From an uncultured Lachnospiraceae bacterium (GTDB taxonomy: Bacteria > Bacillota > Clostridia > Lachnospirales > Lachnospiraceae), in assembly GCA_944381575.1 (NCBI GenBank), contig CALWLS010000002.1, forward strand, positions 1 through 64,000: a DNA stretch of 64,000 bases, written 5' to 3'. The notes beneath the pieces were generated by a model that ran no database searches, was not told the DNA's origin, and was given only the letters and a program-made list of their open reading frames with translations. This document shows, piece by piece, positions 24,480 to 34,090 of this stretch. Each line of letters starts with the position of its first letter. The stretch's first letter is position 1. A program made the position numbers and the translations under genes.

Positions 24480-24817
24480 TTTAGGTTTTTATTATTTTCT
24501 ATGTATCTTTTTCACATTGCAAAACATGAAAATAGACATAAATATTGTGAAGGTTTAAATTTTATGCGTGTTATTTAGTGTTACGGCAATGTTTACTTTA
24601 GCTTTTAATACTTTGGTTTATCTTTTACTTTTATATTTAAGAGGAACATATATAATATGTGTTAACGTCGGGCATAAATCGCCAAAAATAGTCGGTCGAT
24701 ATTGACCAAAAATAGTCAGGATGGGATGACCATTTTCAGCCATCTAAAAAGCCACTACCATGAAGCTTCAACTCCTTTATAATGATGTAGACCGATACAT
24801 CAGCAGAAGGAGGATAA

Positions 24818-25797
24818 ATGAATAATGAAGGACATGGTAATGACCTGCAAAAGATAATAGCACAGGGCTTTGATGAATTAAAGCACATCCATGGAGAAAG
24901 TTTCGATCCACAAAAGGTGAACCTTGCAGAACTCGAGCGGATCACTGGTATCAGCCGTAGCCGCCTTCGTACTCTTAAGAAGAAGGGCTTCGATATGGAG
25001 GGAGCTTTTTTGAGGTCTATGCCACAAAAGCCTACCGTACTCGATGGTTACACCGGTATCATCGATGATCTCCTCAGTCAGGGAGTATCGAACAGCAGTG
25101 TATGTATATGCTTCGACCGCCTGAAAGAAGTGGGGGATACCGGAGGACTTACTACCGTAAAAACATATATCGCAAGGCATAGATACCTGTTGCCACCAAA
25201 GAGATATTCAGTATCTCCTCAGGGAAATCGAGGGAGACGCTATATCACGGGTCCTGGAAAAGTATTCCAAATGGACTTGGGATTCGTGAATGTCCATACG
25301 GATACCGATAATGGCTATCAGGCTGCCTGCTTTACTTTTGTGTGTCACCATTGCGGAGCCTGCTACATAGAATTCTTCCCAAACGCCAAACAGGAGAACC
25401 TGTTCATAGGTATGCTTCACGGGTTCATGAAGCTTGGAGTTCCAAAGACGGTACTTACGGACAACATGAAGAGCGTGGTCATAAGGCGCGATGCCGAGGG
25501 ACATCCCATATGGCAGAAGGACTATGAGACCTTTATGGATACGGTGGGCTTCTCCACAAAGCTCTGTAAGCCAAGGCATCCTTTTACAAAGGGCAAGGTG
25601 GAAAGACTCGTTCGATATGTAAAGGAGAACTTCCTTTGTGCCAGGACTTTCGGAGACCTTACTGACCTAAACTATGAGGCCGAACGCTGGTGCTCCTTAC
25701 GGAACATGAGGCATACACAGACTGTAGATATACCCATAGTAGAGATCCATAAGACAAAGTGTTCTAATGCTCTATACGAGCTGATCCGGACCGAGGA
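24818..25797 (+). pseudogene. istA: IstA of copy C, 5' part (disrupted)
   Basis: AAGGAGG precedes the ATG. This part holds the HTH (LAELERITGISRSRLRTLKKKG) and DDE core (VFQMDLGFV, VLTDNMKSV, FTKGKVERLVRYVKENF). It stops in LIRTED, where copy B is inserted. The 3' part is at 28373-28724; joining them restores one frame of 443 residues. The apparent extra codons after 25797 come from copy B. Confidence 0.92.
25791..25797 (+). repeat. Left target-site duplication of IS21 copy B
   Basis: CCGAGGA directly precedes TGAATATTCCGG, the start of copy B. The same 7-mer follows the element at 28366-28372. Confidence 0.85.
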
Positions 25798-25874
25798 TGA
25801 ATATTCCGGTGCGCCGAAGGCACGAATCCGGTAAAACGGACAGCGCCAGTCCGGCGAAAATAGCAGCACTTAGA

Positions 25875-26651
25875 TCATTGAGCTTCCTCAGGATCCAGTC
25901 CGTAGACCTCCCTCATGGAGATATCCTTTGATGGATCAGTACTTTCTATCCTGATCTTATAGGAGTCATAAGATATGCGATCCATGATGGCATCCGCTAA
26001 AGGCGTGTCACCAGCTCCAAGTTTTTCGTACCAGCCTTCCTCACGATACTGTGAGCAGAAGATAGTGGAGAACCGCCTGCGGCGTTTATGTATAAGCTCA
26101 AGAAGGTTTGGAGTATCCTTTTCAGTAAGAGGAAGTAAGAGCCATTCATCAATGATGAGCAGTACAGGATTGGTATACTTTTTAAGTACTTCCCTGAAAC
26201 GGCCTTCCTCTCTTGCAGACTGGAGGTCCAAAAGGAGGTCAGGCATCCGGACATACCTTACCATATAGTAATGCTTGCAGGCCTCCATACCGAAAGCGCA
26301 GGCAAGATAGGTCTTACCACTGCCTGTAGCTCCCGTAATAGAGATGTTGCGGCATTCGGTGATATATCCGCAGCCTGAGAGGCGTTCTATCAGGCTCCGA
26401 TTCAGCTTGCGATTGTGACCATAATCAATCGCTGCTATGGATGCTCCCGGCTGTTCAAGGTCTGCATTCTTTATGAGCCTTTTAAGCCTGTTATTCTTCC
26501 TTGAGGTGTATTCCATGTCAACGAGCATCCCGAAACGATCCTCAAATGGTATATCCTTCATGGAGGGATCATCCATCTGGATACGAAATGCATCTGCCAT
26601 GGAAGTAAGGCGCATCTCAATGAGTTTATCTATGGTGCTTTGACAGATCAT
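25875..26651 (-). CDS. istB: IstB ATPase of IS21 copy B
   Basis: A 258-residue AAA+ helper ATPase of IS21 transposition. It has Walker A GATGSGKTYLACA, a Walker B region VLLIIDEWLLLPL and the C-terminal SYDSYKIRIESTDPSKDISMREVYGLDP. The length is normal and the frame intact. It activates IstA and helps choose the target site. Confidence 0.94.
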   Translation of the reverse strand: MICQSTIDKLIEMRLTSMADAFRIQMDDPSMKDIPFEDRFGMLVDMEYTSRKNNRLKRLIKNADLEQPGASIAAIDYGHNRKLNRSLIERLSGCGYITECRNISITGATGSGKTYLACAFGMEACKHYYMVRYVRMPDLLLDLQSAREEGRFREVLKKYTNPVLLIIDEWLLLPLTEKDTPNLLELIHKRRRRFSTIFCSQYREEGWYEKLGAGDTPLADAIMDRISYDSYKIRIESTDPSKDISMREVYGLDPEEAQ

Positions 26652-26746
26652 AGCCTCTCACCTCCATAGTGATGAGCACCACGGGTTATGCCGTATCGGC
26701 TCATGGGTTTTTCATTGTTTTCAGGAACAGGCGTTTTTTCATCATC

Positions 26747-28201
26747 CTATCCGTAAGCTATGATGCTTTTGATGCTCTTATAGCTTGGCTTATTGGAATA
26801 CCTGAGAGCTTTCCCACAGGCAGCTTCAAGTATGGCAGGACTTTTCCTTTCAGACAGCTTAAGGAGTCCCATGCAGGATCTGTAGGTCTGTTGTTCCACC
26901 TGCCCGGAGGCAAGTATGCCGTCAACTACTTTGTAGGTATTTATTCCAACCGTTTCCGCCCATTTGCGGAACCGGTCTCCATTCCACTCAAGGTATTTCT
27001 GATGATCGGGAGGCATATGGCTGAGTACGGTCGAATACTGTCCGGGACGCCCGTACAGCCTTTTATGTGAAGCTATCCTCTGATGATCCTTAAATATTTC
27101 AATAACTGTGTCAGTTATACGCACATCGACCTTATCTCTGATATACTGATAAGGCACAGAGTAGTACATCCTGTCTACTGCGATGTGATAATTGAAATGT
27201 ACTGTGGCGGTACGATGCTCGGCCAGTTCATAGCGGGTGGCTGGCAGAGGCATAAGGAGCGGCTTTTCTTCTTCAAGGAACAAACTCTGCCGGCTGCCCT
27301 CTTTCTTTTCAAAGCGGGCTGCGTTATAGCTTTTGAGTTTCGTCCTTATAGCCTCATTAAGCTCTGAAATGGAGAAGAACTGTTCATCCCTCAGTGCTGC
27401 AGTGATCCATGTGTAGATATGTCCTACATTACCTTCAGCATTTGGCTTATCCTTCGGAGTCCGTACCCTTGCTGGTATGATGGCCGTATTATAATGCTGC
27501 GCGAGCTCCTCATGGGATCTTATAAGTACTGGTTCATATCTGTCACTTTGCTTCCTGTTCGTTGCGGTCGGAGCATTGTCAGGCACAAGGATCGGCGTAA
27601 CACCTCCGAAGAACTCATACATATGGATATGTGCTGTGATCCATGAGCGCTGTTTTTCATCGATGAATGCCTCTGCGTAAGTATACTGACTGTAGGTCAT
27701 GACTCCGATGAATATGTAGGCATCTATGATCTCGCCCGTATACGGATCAGTCAGATGCGCCGGATCACCTGTCCAGTCGACCTCGATCTGCTCTCCGGGT
27801 TTCCTTGGGATATGCATTGTTGCTCTTCGTTTCTGCTCATCCTGCTGGATGTGATAACAGAATTGGGAATACATAAGCGGCTCATCACCGCTTCTACGAC
27901 ATTCCTCCAGATATTCCGTCCAAAGGAGTTTTCTGTTGACTCCATTGCGCATAAGTTCACTGCGGATGTAGCTGAAGTCCGGCATCTTTTTTGTCTTTTG
28001 CCTGGTGGCTTCTTTCGGGAACATAAGCTTACAAAGCTCAGCTTCCGTAAGTTTTTCATCCAAAGGCCAGAAAAGAGAAAGCTCTTTCGCCCTCCTTTGT
28101 ACCTTAATGATGGTGTGTTGCGAGACATGAAGGCTTTTCTCTATGTTTCGCAGGGACAGCCCTAAGGCTGTGAGCCTCAGGATCTCTCGATACTTTGTCA
28201 T
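26747..28201 (-). CDS. istA: IstA transposase of IS21 copy B
   Basis: A 484-residue transposase with an N-terminal HTH (LGLSLRNIEKSLHVSQHTIIKVQRRAKEL) and catalytic residues in IEVDWTGDP (D), ILVPDNAPTA (D) and PNAEGNVGHIYTW (E). The C-terminal barrel contains YYSVPYQYIRDKVDVRIT. The frame is intact, 95 bases upstream of istB. Confidence 0.94.
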   Translation of the reverse strand: MTKYREILRLTALGLSLRNIEKSLHVSQHTIIKVQRRAKELSLFWPLDEKLTEAELCKLMFPKEATRQKTKKMPDFSYIRSELMRNGVNRKLLWTEYLEECRRSGDEPLMYSQFCYHIQQDEQKRRATMHIPRKPGEQIEVDWTGDPAHLTDPYTGEIIDAYIFIGVMTYSQYTYAEAFIDEKQRSWITAHIHMYEFFGGVTPILVPDNAPTATNRKQSDRYEPVLIRSHEELAQHYNTAIIPARVRTPKDKPNAEGNVGHIYTWITAALRDEQFFSISELNEAIRTKLKSYNAARFEKKEGSRQSLFLEEEKPLLMPLPATRYELAEHRTATVHFNYHIAVDRMYYSVPYQYIRDKVDVRITDTVIEIFKDHQRIASHKRLYGRPGQYSTVLSHMPPDHQKYLEWNGDRFRKWAETVGINTYKVVDGILASGQVEQQTYRSCMGLLKLSERKSPAILEAACGKALRYSNKPSYKSIKSIIAYG

Positions 28202-28365
28202 AAGCGACCTCCTTATAATGAATTAGCACATTAAATATGTGCTTATATCCATTATAAGAACCGATGCCTTAGCGTAGTACTATGGCCGGAGCAGCGCTGT
28301 CCATTAAGCCGGAATGATGCTGCTGGGTGTCCGGACTGGTGCTGTAAAACAGGCCGTAATCTCCA

Positions 28366-28372
28366 CCGAGGA
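28366..28372 (+). repeat. Right target-site duplication of IS21 copy B
   Basis: CCGAGGA follows the element end ...CTCCA. It matches 25791-25797. Confidence 0.85.
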
Positions 28373-28724
28373 CATAGGCAGATATCTAAGCCCTGAAAGG
28401 ATCATCTCTTTTGACGGATTCGTAAGCTTCGAAGGAAGGAGATACGGAGTACCTTACCGTTATACGGGAAAGACATGCCGTGTAAGACGGGAAGGCTATA
28501 CGCTTTATATCTATTCCACCGACCTTAAAGAGCTCCTTACCACCCACGATGTGACCTGGTCAAAGAGAGCCCAGAGCTGCGATGACCAGTATGAGATCAT
28601 GGAACAGCCTGAAGAAGTTCCAAGCCAGAAGGTGACGACTGACATCCGGCAGACAGAACCGCTGGAAAAGCCCACGGGCTTCGAAAAATTCAACTTCGAC
28701 CGGGAGGAGCTTTGGGATGAATGA
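28373..28724 (+). pseudogene. istA: IstA of copy C, 3' part (disrupted)
   Basis: It continues the interrupted frame exactly: T-E-D before the insert joins I-G-R-Y-L-S-P-E-R after it. It encodes the C-terminal barrel (FVSFEGRRYGVPYRYTGKTCRVRREGYTLYIY). The apparent start at 28314 lies inside copy B and is not a real gene start. Confidence 0.92.
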
Positions 28725-29529
28725 TCAGTCTTTATTTTCAAGGATCAGTGAACAGGCATCGGGTCTTGGGCTTCCGTGCTCTCCCGAGGAGATCGCACAC
28801 CTTGCGGAGATTAAGGACATGTCTCCGGATGGCATAAAAGCAGCCATGGAGATATTTGAATACCTCAGCCTTAAGAAACATGAGGCGAGCATCGCCACCA
28901 ATCTGAGGCTGAGCCGCCTTCCCATAAAGGAGCCAAAGACCTTCGATAACTTTGATTTTAAAAGGTTCCATGGAAAGGAAGTTAGTTTGCTCGAGTCTTT
29001 GCCGTCCCTTTCCGGAATATATGCACATAAGAATCTGGCTTTCATAGGGCCTCAGGGAGTTGGAAAGACGCATCTTGCCATGGCTTATGGCTACAGCTGC
29101 TGCGAGCGTGGCCTCAAGACTTATTTCATAAAGGCCAATGAACTCAATCAAAAACTCCTTATGGCAAGGCGTAATGGTAAAGAAGGCTCCGTGGTCAATG
29201 GACTGGTAAAGCCGTCCTGTCTCATCATAGATGAGATAGGCAGATGTGACTTCGACCTTCAGAATACAAGGCTGTTCTTCGACATCATAGACCGCAGACA
29301 GCAGAAGGAGGGAGCAAACTGCATCATCTTTACCAGCAATAAGTCTCCCGACAAATGGATATCTTCATTCCATGAGGATGACACCTTGCTGTGTGCTCTT
29401 GATCGCAGCTTTGACGCTGCGACCGTATTCCTTTTTAAGGGAGAAAGCTACAGAGGCAGGAACCTTAAGACCGTAGCTCTTACCACCGGCAGGACCCTTA
29501 TCAAAGAAACTGCTGATGACAGGCTATAA
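28717..29529 (+). CDS. istB: IstB ATPase of IS21 copy C
   Basis: A 270-residue intact IstB with Walker A GPQGVGKTHLAMAYG and Walker B CLIIDEIGRCDF. Its start overlaps the istA stop by 8 bases. Because its istA is split by copy B, it probably has no working partner in cis. Fragment D at 19.6 kb is from a close relative. Confidence 0.93.
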   Translation: MNDQSLFSRISEQASGLGLPCSPEEIAHLAEIKDMSPDGIKAAMEIFEYLSLKKHEASIATNLRLSRLPIKEPKTFDNFDFKRFHGKEVSLLESLPSLSGIYAHKNLAFIGPQGVGKTHLAMAYGYSCCERGLKTYFIKANELNQKLLMARRNGKEGSVVNGLVKPSCLIIDEIGRCDFDLQNTRLFFDIIDRRQQKEGANCIIFTSNKSPDKWISSFHEDDTLLCALDRSFDAATVFLFKGESYRGRNLKTVALTTGRTLIKETADDRL

Positions 29530-29633
29530 CAACCATAGATAAAACATGAAGCTGGTGTATTGGTCATCTCTGATTGGCTAAAATTGGCTAATTACGGTCG
29601 ACTATATTTGGCCATTTACTCCCGGCTCTAACA

Positions 29634-30022
29634 CTGTCCCATCCGATAATCGATGTGTTAAATCCATATAAATACACTAAAATCACTGTAATTAATCTGT
29701 TTATTGAAAAGAGCTTACAGATACGATAAAAGTAAACAACCGCAATTAAAGAAACTATACTTTGACAGATTGTGACTGCTTCCAGGTAATATGTTTCTCC
29801 TACCATTTTCAATAATATTCGAATCACCAACGGATAAATTGGCGTTCTGTCACTTAAACGGCCGTAAAAAAGATTTGAAAATACATAACCAATATATCCT
29901 TCTGAATCTGGAAATACATAGACTTCCGTTGAAGCCCAAAAAGATATTCGATATATAATAATCGGTAGCCATAATATTATGAGATTCAAATATTTCTTAT
30001 ATTTTTTTCTATCAAAATTCAT
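29634..30022 (-). pseudogene. N-terminal fragment of a polytopic membrane protein (glycosyltransferase 39-like)
   Basis: About 129 residues remain. LNLIILWLPIIIYRISFW is the first membrane segment, followed by an acidic loop FPDSEGYIGYVFSNLFYGRLSDRTPIYPLVIRIL. The loop resembles the first periplasmic loop of GT39/ArnT-like or polymerase-like envelope proteins. It is cut at 29633 by the right end of IS21 copy C, and the last 15 residues of the open frame are IS sequence. It may have belonged to the neighbouring polysaccharide cluster. Confidence 0.65.
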
Positions 30023-30074
30023 TTCACCTACGTATGCTTGTTAAATAAATGGGTATTCCATGTTCTATGACGCC

Positions 30075-30690
30075 TGAATATTCCGATGCGCCGGAGGCGC
30101 GAGTCCGGTGATAAGGACAGCGCCTGTCCGGCAAAAATAGCAGCACTCAGGTCATTGAGCCTCCCTTTGACCCAAGCCGTAGACCTCTCTCATGGAGATA
30201 TCTTTTGACGGGTCAGTACTTTCTATACTGATCTTATAGGAGTCATGAGATATACGGTCAATGATGGCATCCGCTAAAGGCGTATTACCGGCTCCAAGCT
30301 TTTCATACCAGCCTTTCTCACGATACTGTGAACAGAAGATGGTAGACGAGTGCCTGCGCCGTTTATGTATGAGTTCAAGAAGGTTTGGTGTATCCTGTTC
30401 GGTAAGAGGGCGTAAAAGCCATTCATCAATGATGAACATTACAGGATTGGTGTATTTTTAAGAATCTCCCTGAAACGGCCTTCTTCTTTTGCAGCCTGCA
30501 GACCCAAAAAGAGATCAGGCATCCGTACATACTTTACAGTATAATAATGCCAGCTTGCAGGCCTCCATGCCGAAATCACAGGCAAGATAAGTCTTTCCGC
30601 TGCCTGTGGCTCCAGTAATAAAAATGTTACGGCACTCTGTGATATAACCGCAGCTTGCGAGACGTTCTATAAGGCTCCGGTTCAGCTTGC
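30075..30690 (-). mobile_element. IS21 fragment F with decayed istB
   Basis: It begins TGAATATTCCG like copy B and continues through the terminal repeats into istB. The C-terminal part is open (30152-30439). Further upstream, compared with copy B, a base is lost near 30460 and bases are inserted near 30550, breaking the frame. Homology ends at 30690. It marks the border to the polysaccharide cluster. Confidence 0.85.
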
Positions 30691-30822
30691 TGAGCAGAGT
30701 CTATTTTTATTATTCAGTTTCATTAATTTACTCAATAACTTGTATTAGTCCTTTATAAATCATTAAATTCTTTATTCATAGGATAGATCGCATACACCAT
30801 CCAAATTCATGTGCAACTTATC

Positions 30823-31377
30823 CTAATTAAATCCTCTGGCTACAAATACTGTAGCTCCTGTTTTTTCTGCAGCCTTTATTCCAACATCTGAGTCCTCAAA
30901 TATTATACAATCTTTAGGCGCTACATTGTATCTTATCATAGCTTTTAAAAAACCTTCTGGATCAGGTTTAGGTTTTGTAATATCCTCGTGTGTAAGTATT
31001 AGATCAAATATATCTACTAATCTAAATTCATTGAGGATATCATAAGTATTCTGTTTTGAAGCTGTTGTTACCAACGCTGCTTTACAATCTTTTCCACGGT
31101 CTATAATTATATCTACAAGTGCCTGATTAACACGACCAAAATTCAAGTACTTACTGTAGGCTTCTTTTTTTTTTCTATGCATATCAAGAAGTTTTCTTTC
31201 ATCATTTGTAGTTATCTGTGGTAGAAAATCGGTATAATGTTTTCCATTACAGAACTCACAATAATATTTATAATCCATGTCATATCCATATTGTTCTAAA
31301 GCTTCTTTATAAGCTCTGTAATTAATTTCTTTGGTATCGAAGAGTGTTCCGTCTAGATCTATCATCATTAACTTCAT
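30823..31377 (-). CDS. HAD-family phosphatase
   Basis: A 184-residue HAD-IA hydrolase. Motif I is DLDGTLFDT (D7, D9), motif II is LVTTASK, the motif III lysine is in KPKPDPEGF, and motif IV is IIFEDSDVGIKAA, with a small helical cap. It probably dephosphorylates a phosphorylated small molecule. It is the last gene of the module with the two nucleotidyltransferases and a kinase, one base after the preceding gene, suggesting a role in making an activated polysaccharide substituent. Confidence 0.88.
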   Translation of the reverse strand: MKLMMIDLDGTLFDTKEINYRAYKEALEQYGYDMDYKYYCEFCNGKHYTDFLPQITTNDERKLLDMHRKKKEAYSKYLNFGRVNQALVDIIIDRGKDCKAALVTTASKQNTYDILNEFRLVDIFDLILTHEDITKPKPDPEGFLKAMIRYNVAPKDCIIFEDSDVGIKAAEKTGATVFVARGFN

Positions 31378-31378
31378 A

Positions 31379-32326
31379 CTATACCTCCAATAGCATCCTA
31401 TCTATATCCTCTAAATTGTTAATTATTGTTTTAGAATTTGTTCTGGGACAATTATGTACTATTGAAATTATATTGACCCCGCGCATTTCAATATCATCAA
31501 GGCTAATATTATTATAAGAAAATCCAATAAATGCCATACCTGCCTTACTTAAACTAACAAGCTTATCTAAAGTATCAAAATCAATTTCTATTGAATCTAA
31601 ATCTATAAAACATAGCGAATTATCTTTTTGGACTTTCTGCCAAGCCATACTTGTTGACCAATCTTCAAATTCTAAAACTTTTGCTCTATGGAATACTCTC
31701 TGTGAATAACCAATTAAATATGAAATAACATGACTAAGGTATAGCTTCTGAATATTATAGTTAGGATCACATAAATGCTCATAAGCATTATTAAAATCTT
31801 CTGTGCTTTTAAATCCATAAAATCCCGCAGAGATTACATCTGAACAAAAATGCTTTTCAACTACATCAAGAATCTGTCCTTGTTCATTAATTGTAATAAA
31901 GCTTTTGCTTCTTAGATTATCTATTGTTTTTTCATACGTAGTTAAATCTAGACCAGCAACAAAATTACCAACATAATCCTTTTTAACACTAAGATATGCA
32001 TGCGTATCTCTTACTGCGAATTCGCCGTCTATACCCGCTTTCTTAATTGTTTGATAAATCGTTTCTGCAGGTCCACTAGTTTGCTCATCTAAGACAACAA
32101 AATCAACATTATACTTTCCTTTATTTTCTCTCTTAATCATTTCGCAAGCATGAAACTTCTTGTCAACATCCTTTAATACTGTAAAAATTATCCTATCATA
32201 ATTATCAGGATAAACCCCTTCAATTGCCTTTAAGGCAAGCAATTGATTATCTGGATATCGAGTCAAAAATAAAGGATTGTTGTTGATTTTCCTCGTTCCT
32301 GCACAAGGTACAACTAATGTTCGCAT
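31379..32326 (-). CDS. Nucleotidyltransferase-like protein with C-terminal HAD-like tail
   Basis: A 315-residue protein. The start TLVVPCAGTRKINNNPLFLTRYPDNQLLALKAIEGV looks like a nucleotidyltransferase fold, but the glycine-rich signature is reduced. DGEFAVRDTHAYLS and SAGFYGFKS follow. From about residue 238, LCFIDLDSIEIDFDTLDKLVSLSKAGMAFIGFSYN recalls a HAD phosphatase that has lost motif residues. It overlaps the kinase gene by 13 bases. The substrate is unknown. Confidence 0.6.
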   Translation of the reverse strand: MRTLVVPCAGTRKINNNPLFLTRYPDNQLLALKAIEGVYPDNYDRIIFTVLKDVDKKFHACEMIKRENKGKYNVDFVVLDEQTSGPAETIYQTIKKAGIDGEFAVRDTHAYLSVKKDYVGNFVAGLDLTTYEKTIDNLRSKSFITINEQGQILDVVEKHFCSDVISAGFYGFKSTEDFNNAYEHLCDPNYNIQKLYLSHVISYLIGYSQRVFHRAKVLEFEDWSTSMAWQKVQKDNSLCFIDLDSIEIDFDTLDKLVSLSKAGMAFIGFSYNNISLDDIEMRGVNIISIVHNCPRTNSKTIINNLEDIDRMLLEV

Positions 32327-33168
32327 ATTTCTATTTCCTTAATAATTTCTATCACTGACTTTGTTTTAGTATTTAAAAACTCGTAAGTCTCTTCATCCTT
32401 TGTATATGGAAATATTCTTATTAGTTTTAACAAAAGGGCATAATACACCTCAATATAATCTTTTGGTGATACACTTCTAACTGTATCCATTAAAATATCT
32501 CTAAATACAAGCAATCGCAACTTTGTATTAATATCTATTTCTTTTTCATGTCGATATGACCACATTGTCTGGACATCCTGCATGATAGTGCTTATATCCA
32601 TAATCCAACTATCATAAAACGAATCCAAAAAATCAATAAGGTAAAGTTGATTATCTTTAATTATGATATTTTCAAGTGTCAGGTCCCCATGGCATTGTGT
32701 TTTATTGAATCTTTTCCAACTATGCTTATTTAGCAATCCAATGGCCTCATCTATAACTGGGTTATTTTTTGACTGCAGTTTTCTCTTCAAAGATTTAATT
32801 TTATTTTTAAAAACACATTCAGTAACCTCAGTTTCATTGGAATCTATACTTACAATATTAGTAACAATATTTTTACAAATAGAACGTACCTTCCCTATTT
32901 CAATGGTTTTAATATATTCTGACATAGTTATGCCCTGAATATACTCCATATCAAAAAAGAATAATCCATCTTCATTAATTCCACTATTTAATACCTTAGG
33001 TACCCTTATGTTAGGATTAGAGTATTCAACTTGCTTTTTAGCCTGAATTTTAAGTCTTTTATTATAATCAGAATCACTAGAAATCTTTCTTACAAAAAGC
33101 TCATTATTTTCTTTTTCGCATAACAATATTTTGCAACCTGAATGACCACCTAAATTTATAATATTCAT
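32314..33168 (-). CDS. APH/choline-kinase-like small-molecule kinase
   Basis: A 284-residue protein of the aminoglycoside phosphotransferase/choline kinase fold. The catalytic loop is CHGDLTLENIII (about residues 158-169), and the metal-binding LIDFLDSFYDSWIMDIS follows. In polysaccharide loci such kinases phosphorylate choline or other small alcohols before nucleotidyl transfer, as LicA does. Antibiotic resistance is unlikely given the neighbours. It is tightly packed between two nucleotidyltransferases. Confidence 0.8.
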   Translation of the reverse strand: MNIINLGGHSGCKILLCEKENNELFVRKISSDSDYNKRLKIQAKKQVEYSNPNIRVPKVLNSGINEDGLFFFDMEYIQGITMSEYIKTIEIGKVRSICKNIVTNIVSIDSNETEVTECVFKNKIKSLKRKLQSKNNPVIDEAIGLLNKHSWKRFNKTQCHGDLTLENIIIKDNQLYLIDFLDSFYDSWIMDISTIMQDVQTMWSYRHEKEIDINTKLRLLVFRDILMDTVRSVSPKDYIEVYYALLLKLIRIFPYTKDEETYEFLNTKTKSVIEIIKEIEICEH

Positions 33169-33170
33169 AT

Positions 33171-33905
33171 TTACACCAAATCATCAAAACGCTGCGATTC
33201 CTTTGCTCTTTCATATTCCTCTGGTGTACCAAATTCAACATGATAATCCAAAAGGTAATCTTTTACTTTTAAACCTTTATCACACATGACGTTATAAAGG
33301 CCACTCATAAAGCATTCTTTATATGGGCAATTCTTTATATATATTTCTGCCATATCTTTAAACAACTTGGCGCTCTTAAATATATATGCACCACAAATAG
33401 CATGATCACTTACAACCTCTTTCTCAATAGTTCCAATAATTGAATTATTTTCATCATATTTAACATAACTAAACTGCGGTTCATTCGACTCAAAAGTTAG
33501 TAATATTCCATCAGAAATTAATAAATTCTGATTGAAAAGTTCATTGACTTCGGAACATTTGAACATGTGATCACAATCATTGAAAATAACAGGTGCATCG
33601 TCATTAATTTTCTCCACACCCTTAATAGCTGTAAAAACAGGGCCTGGAAGAATGCTTGGCAGAACTTCAACTATTGCTTCTGGAAAATATTTTTTTATCA
33701 CTTTATCAATAGCAAAACGGTCAACATGCTGCTGTAGAACAACAAATGTAAGATCTGCTACATCAATATACTTTTTTATCGACATTACTGCCCAATAAAA
33801 AAATGGCTTTTCATTTATTTCGATTAAAGGTTTGGGTTGCATATAACCATTTTTATAGAAGCGCGCCCCTGCTCCACCCATTGGAATTATCAAATGCGGA
33901 TTCAT
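33171..33905 (-). CDS. Sugar-phosphate/LicC-like nucleotidyltransferase
   Basis: A 244-residue NTP_transferase. It has the signature LIIPMGGAGARFYKNGYMQPKPLIEINEKP, metal aspartates in IFNDCDHMF, and GAYIFKSA and EFGTPEEYERA near the end. It likely activates a phosphorylated sugar or alcohol with a nucleotide. It is the first gene of the four-gene module, 2 bases before the kinase. The 185 bases upstream (33906-34090) are AT-rich and may hold a promoter. Confidence 0.85.
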   Translation of the reverse strand: MNPHLIIPMGGAGARFYKNGYMQPKPLIEINEKPFFYWAVMSIKKYIDVADLTFVVLQQHVDRFAIDKVIKKYFPEAIVEVLPSILPGPVFTAIKGVEKINDDAPVIFNDCDHMFKCSEVNELFNQNLLISDGILLTFESNEPQFSYVKYDENNSIIGTIEKEVVSDHAICGAYIFKSAKLFKDMAEIYIKNCPYKECFMSGLYNVMCDKGLKVKDYLLDYHVEFGTPEEYERAKESQRFDDLV

Positions 33906-34090
33906 TTTTTTCTACCACCCCCTAAATATAGCATTATTAATAACTATGCAACTTTATATCTTAATTTCTGGATACTATTGATTAATATAGTTAAACACTA
34001 TACTGTCAGTTACTGTATATAATGTCTGATAGTTTTTCTAAATTTGAAGTTTTTCTTATATTTTTGCCGATGGCATTAACAAATTAATCA

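Larger units (their letters stand above)
25798..28365 (-). mobile_element. IS21-family element (copy B), complete, nested in copy C
   Basis: A 2568-bp element from TGAATATTCCGG to CCGTAATCTCCA, with imperfect inverted ends of TG...CA type and internal GGACAGCGC-type repeats. It carries intact istA and istB and is flanked by CCGAGGA on both sides. It is the only IS21 copy here with both genes open and a visible target duplication, so it is the most recent insertion of the nest. Confidence 0.92.
24660..29633 (+). mobile_element. IS21-family element (copy C), interrupted by copy B
   Basis: The ends are related inverted repeats starting TGTTAACGTCGGG (24660) and, in reverse, TGTTAGAGCCGGG (29633), with internal GTCGGTCG-type repeats. 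Without the 2568-bp insert and one 7-bp duplication the element is about 2.4 kb, a normal IS21 size. The outer flanks share no target duplication, so one side has been rearranged. Confidence 0.85.

Noticed and set aside
28314-28372. Apparent N-terminus of a separate 136-residue gene
   Set aside because: These codons belong to the end of IS21 copy B and its target duplication; the true frame is the interrupted istA of copy C.
32314-33168. Aminoglycoside resistance kinase
   Set aside because: The fold is shared, but the gene is locked into a polysaccharide operon between nucleotidyltransferases; a small-alcohol kinase role is more likely.
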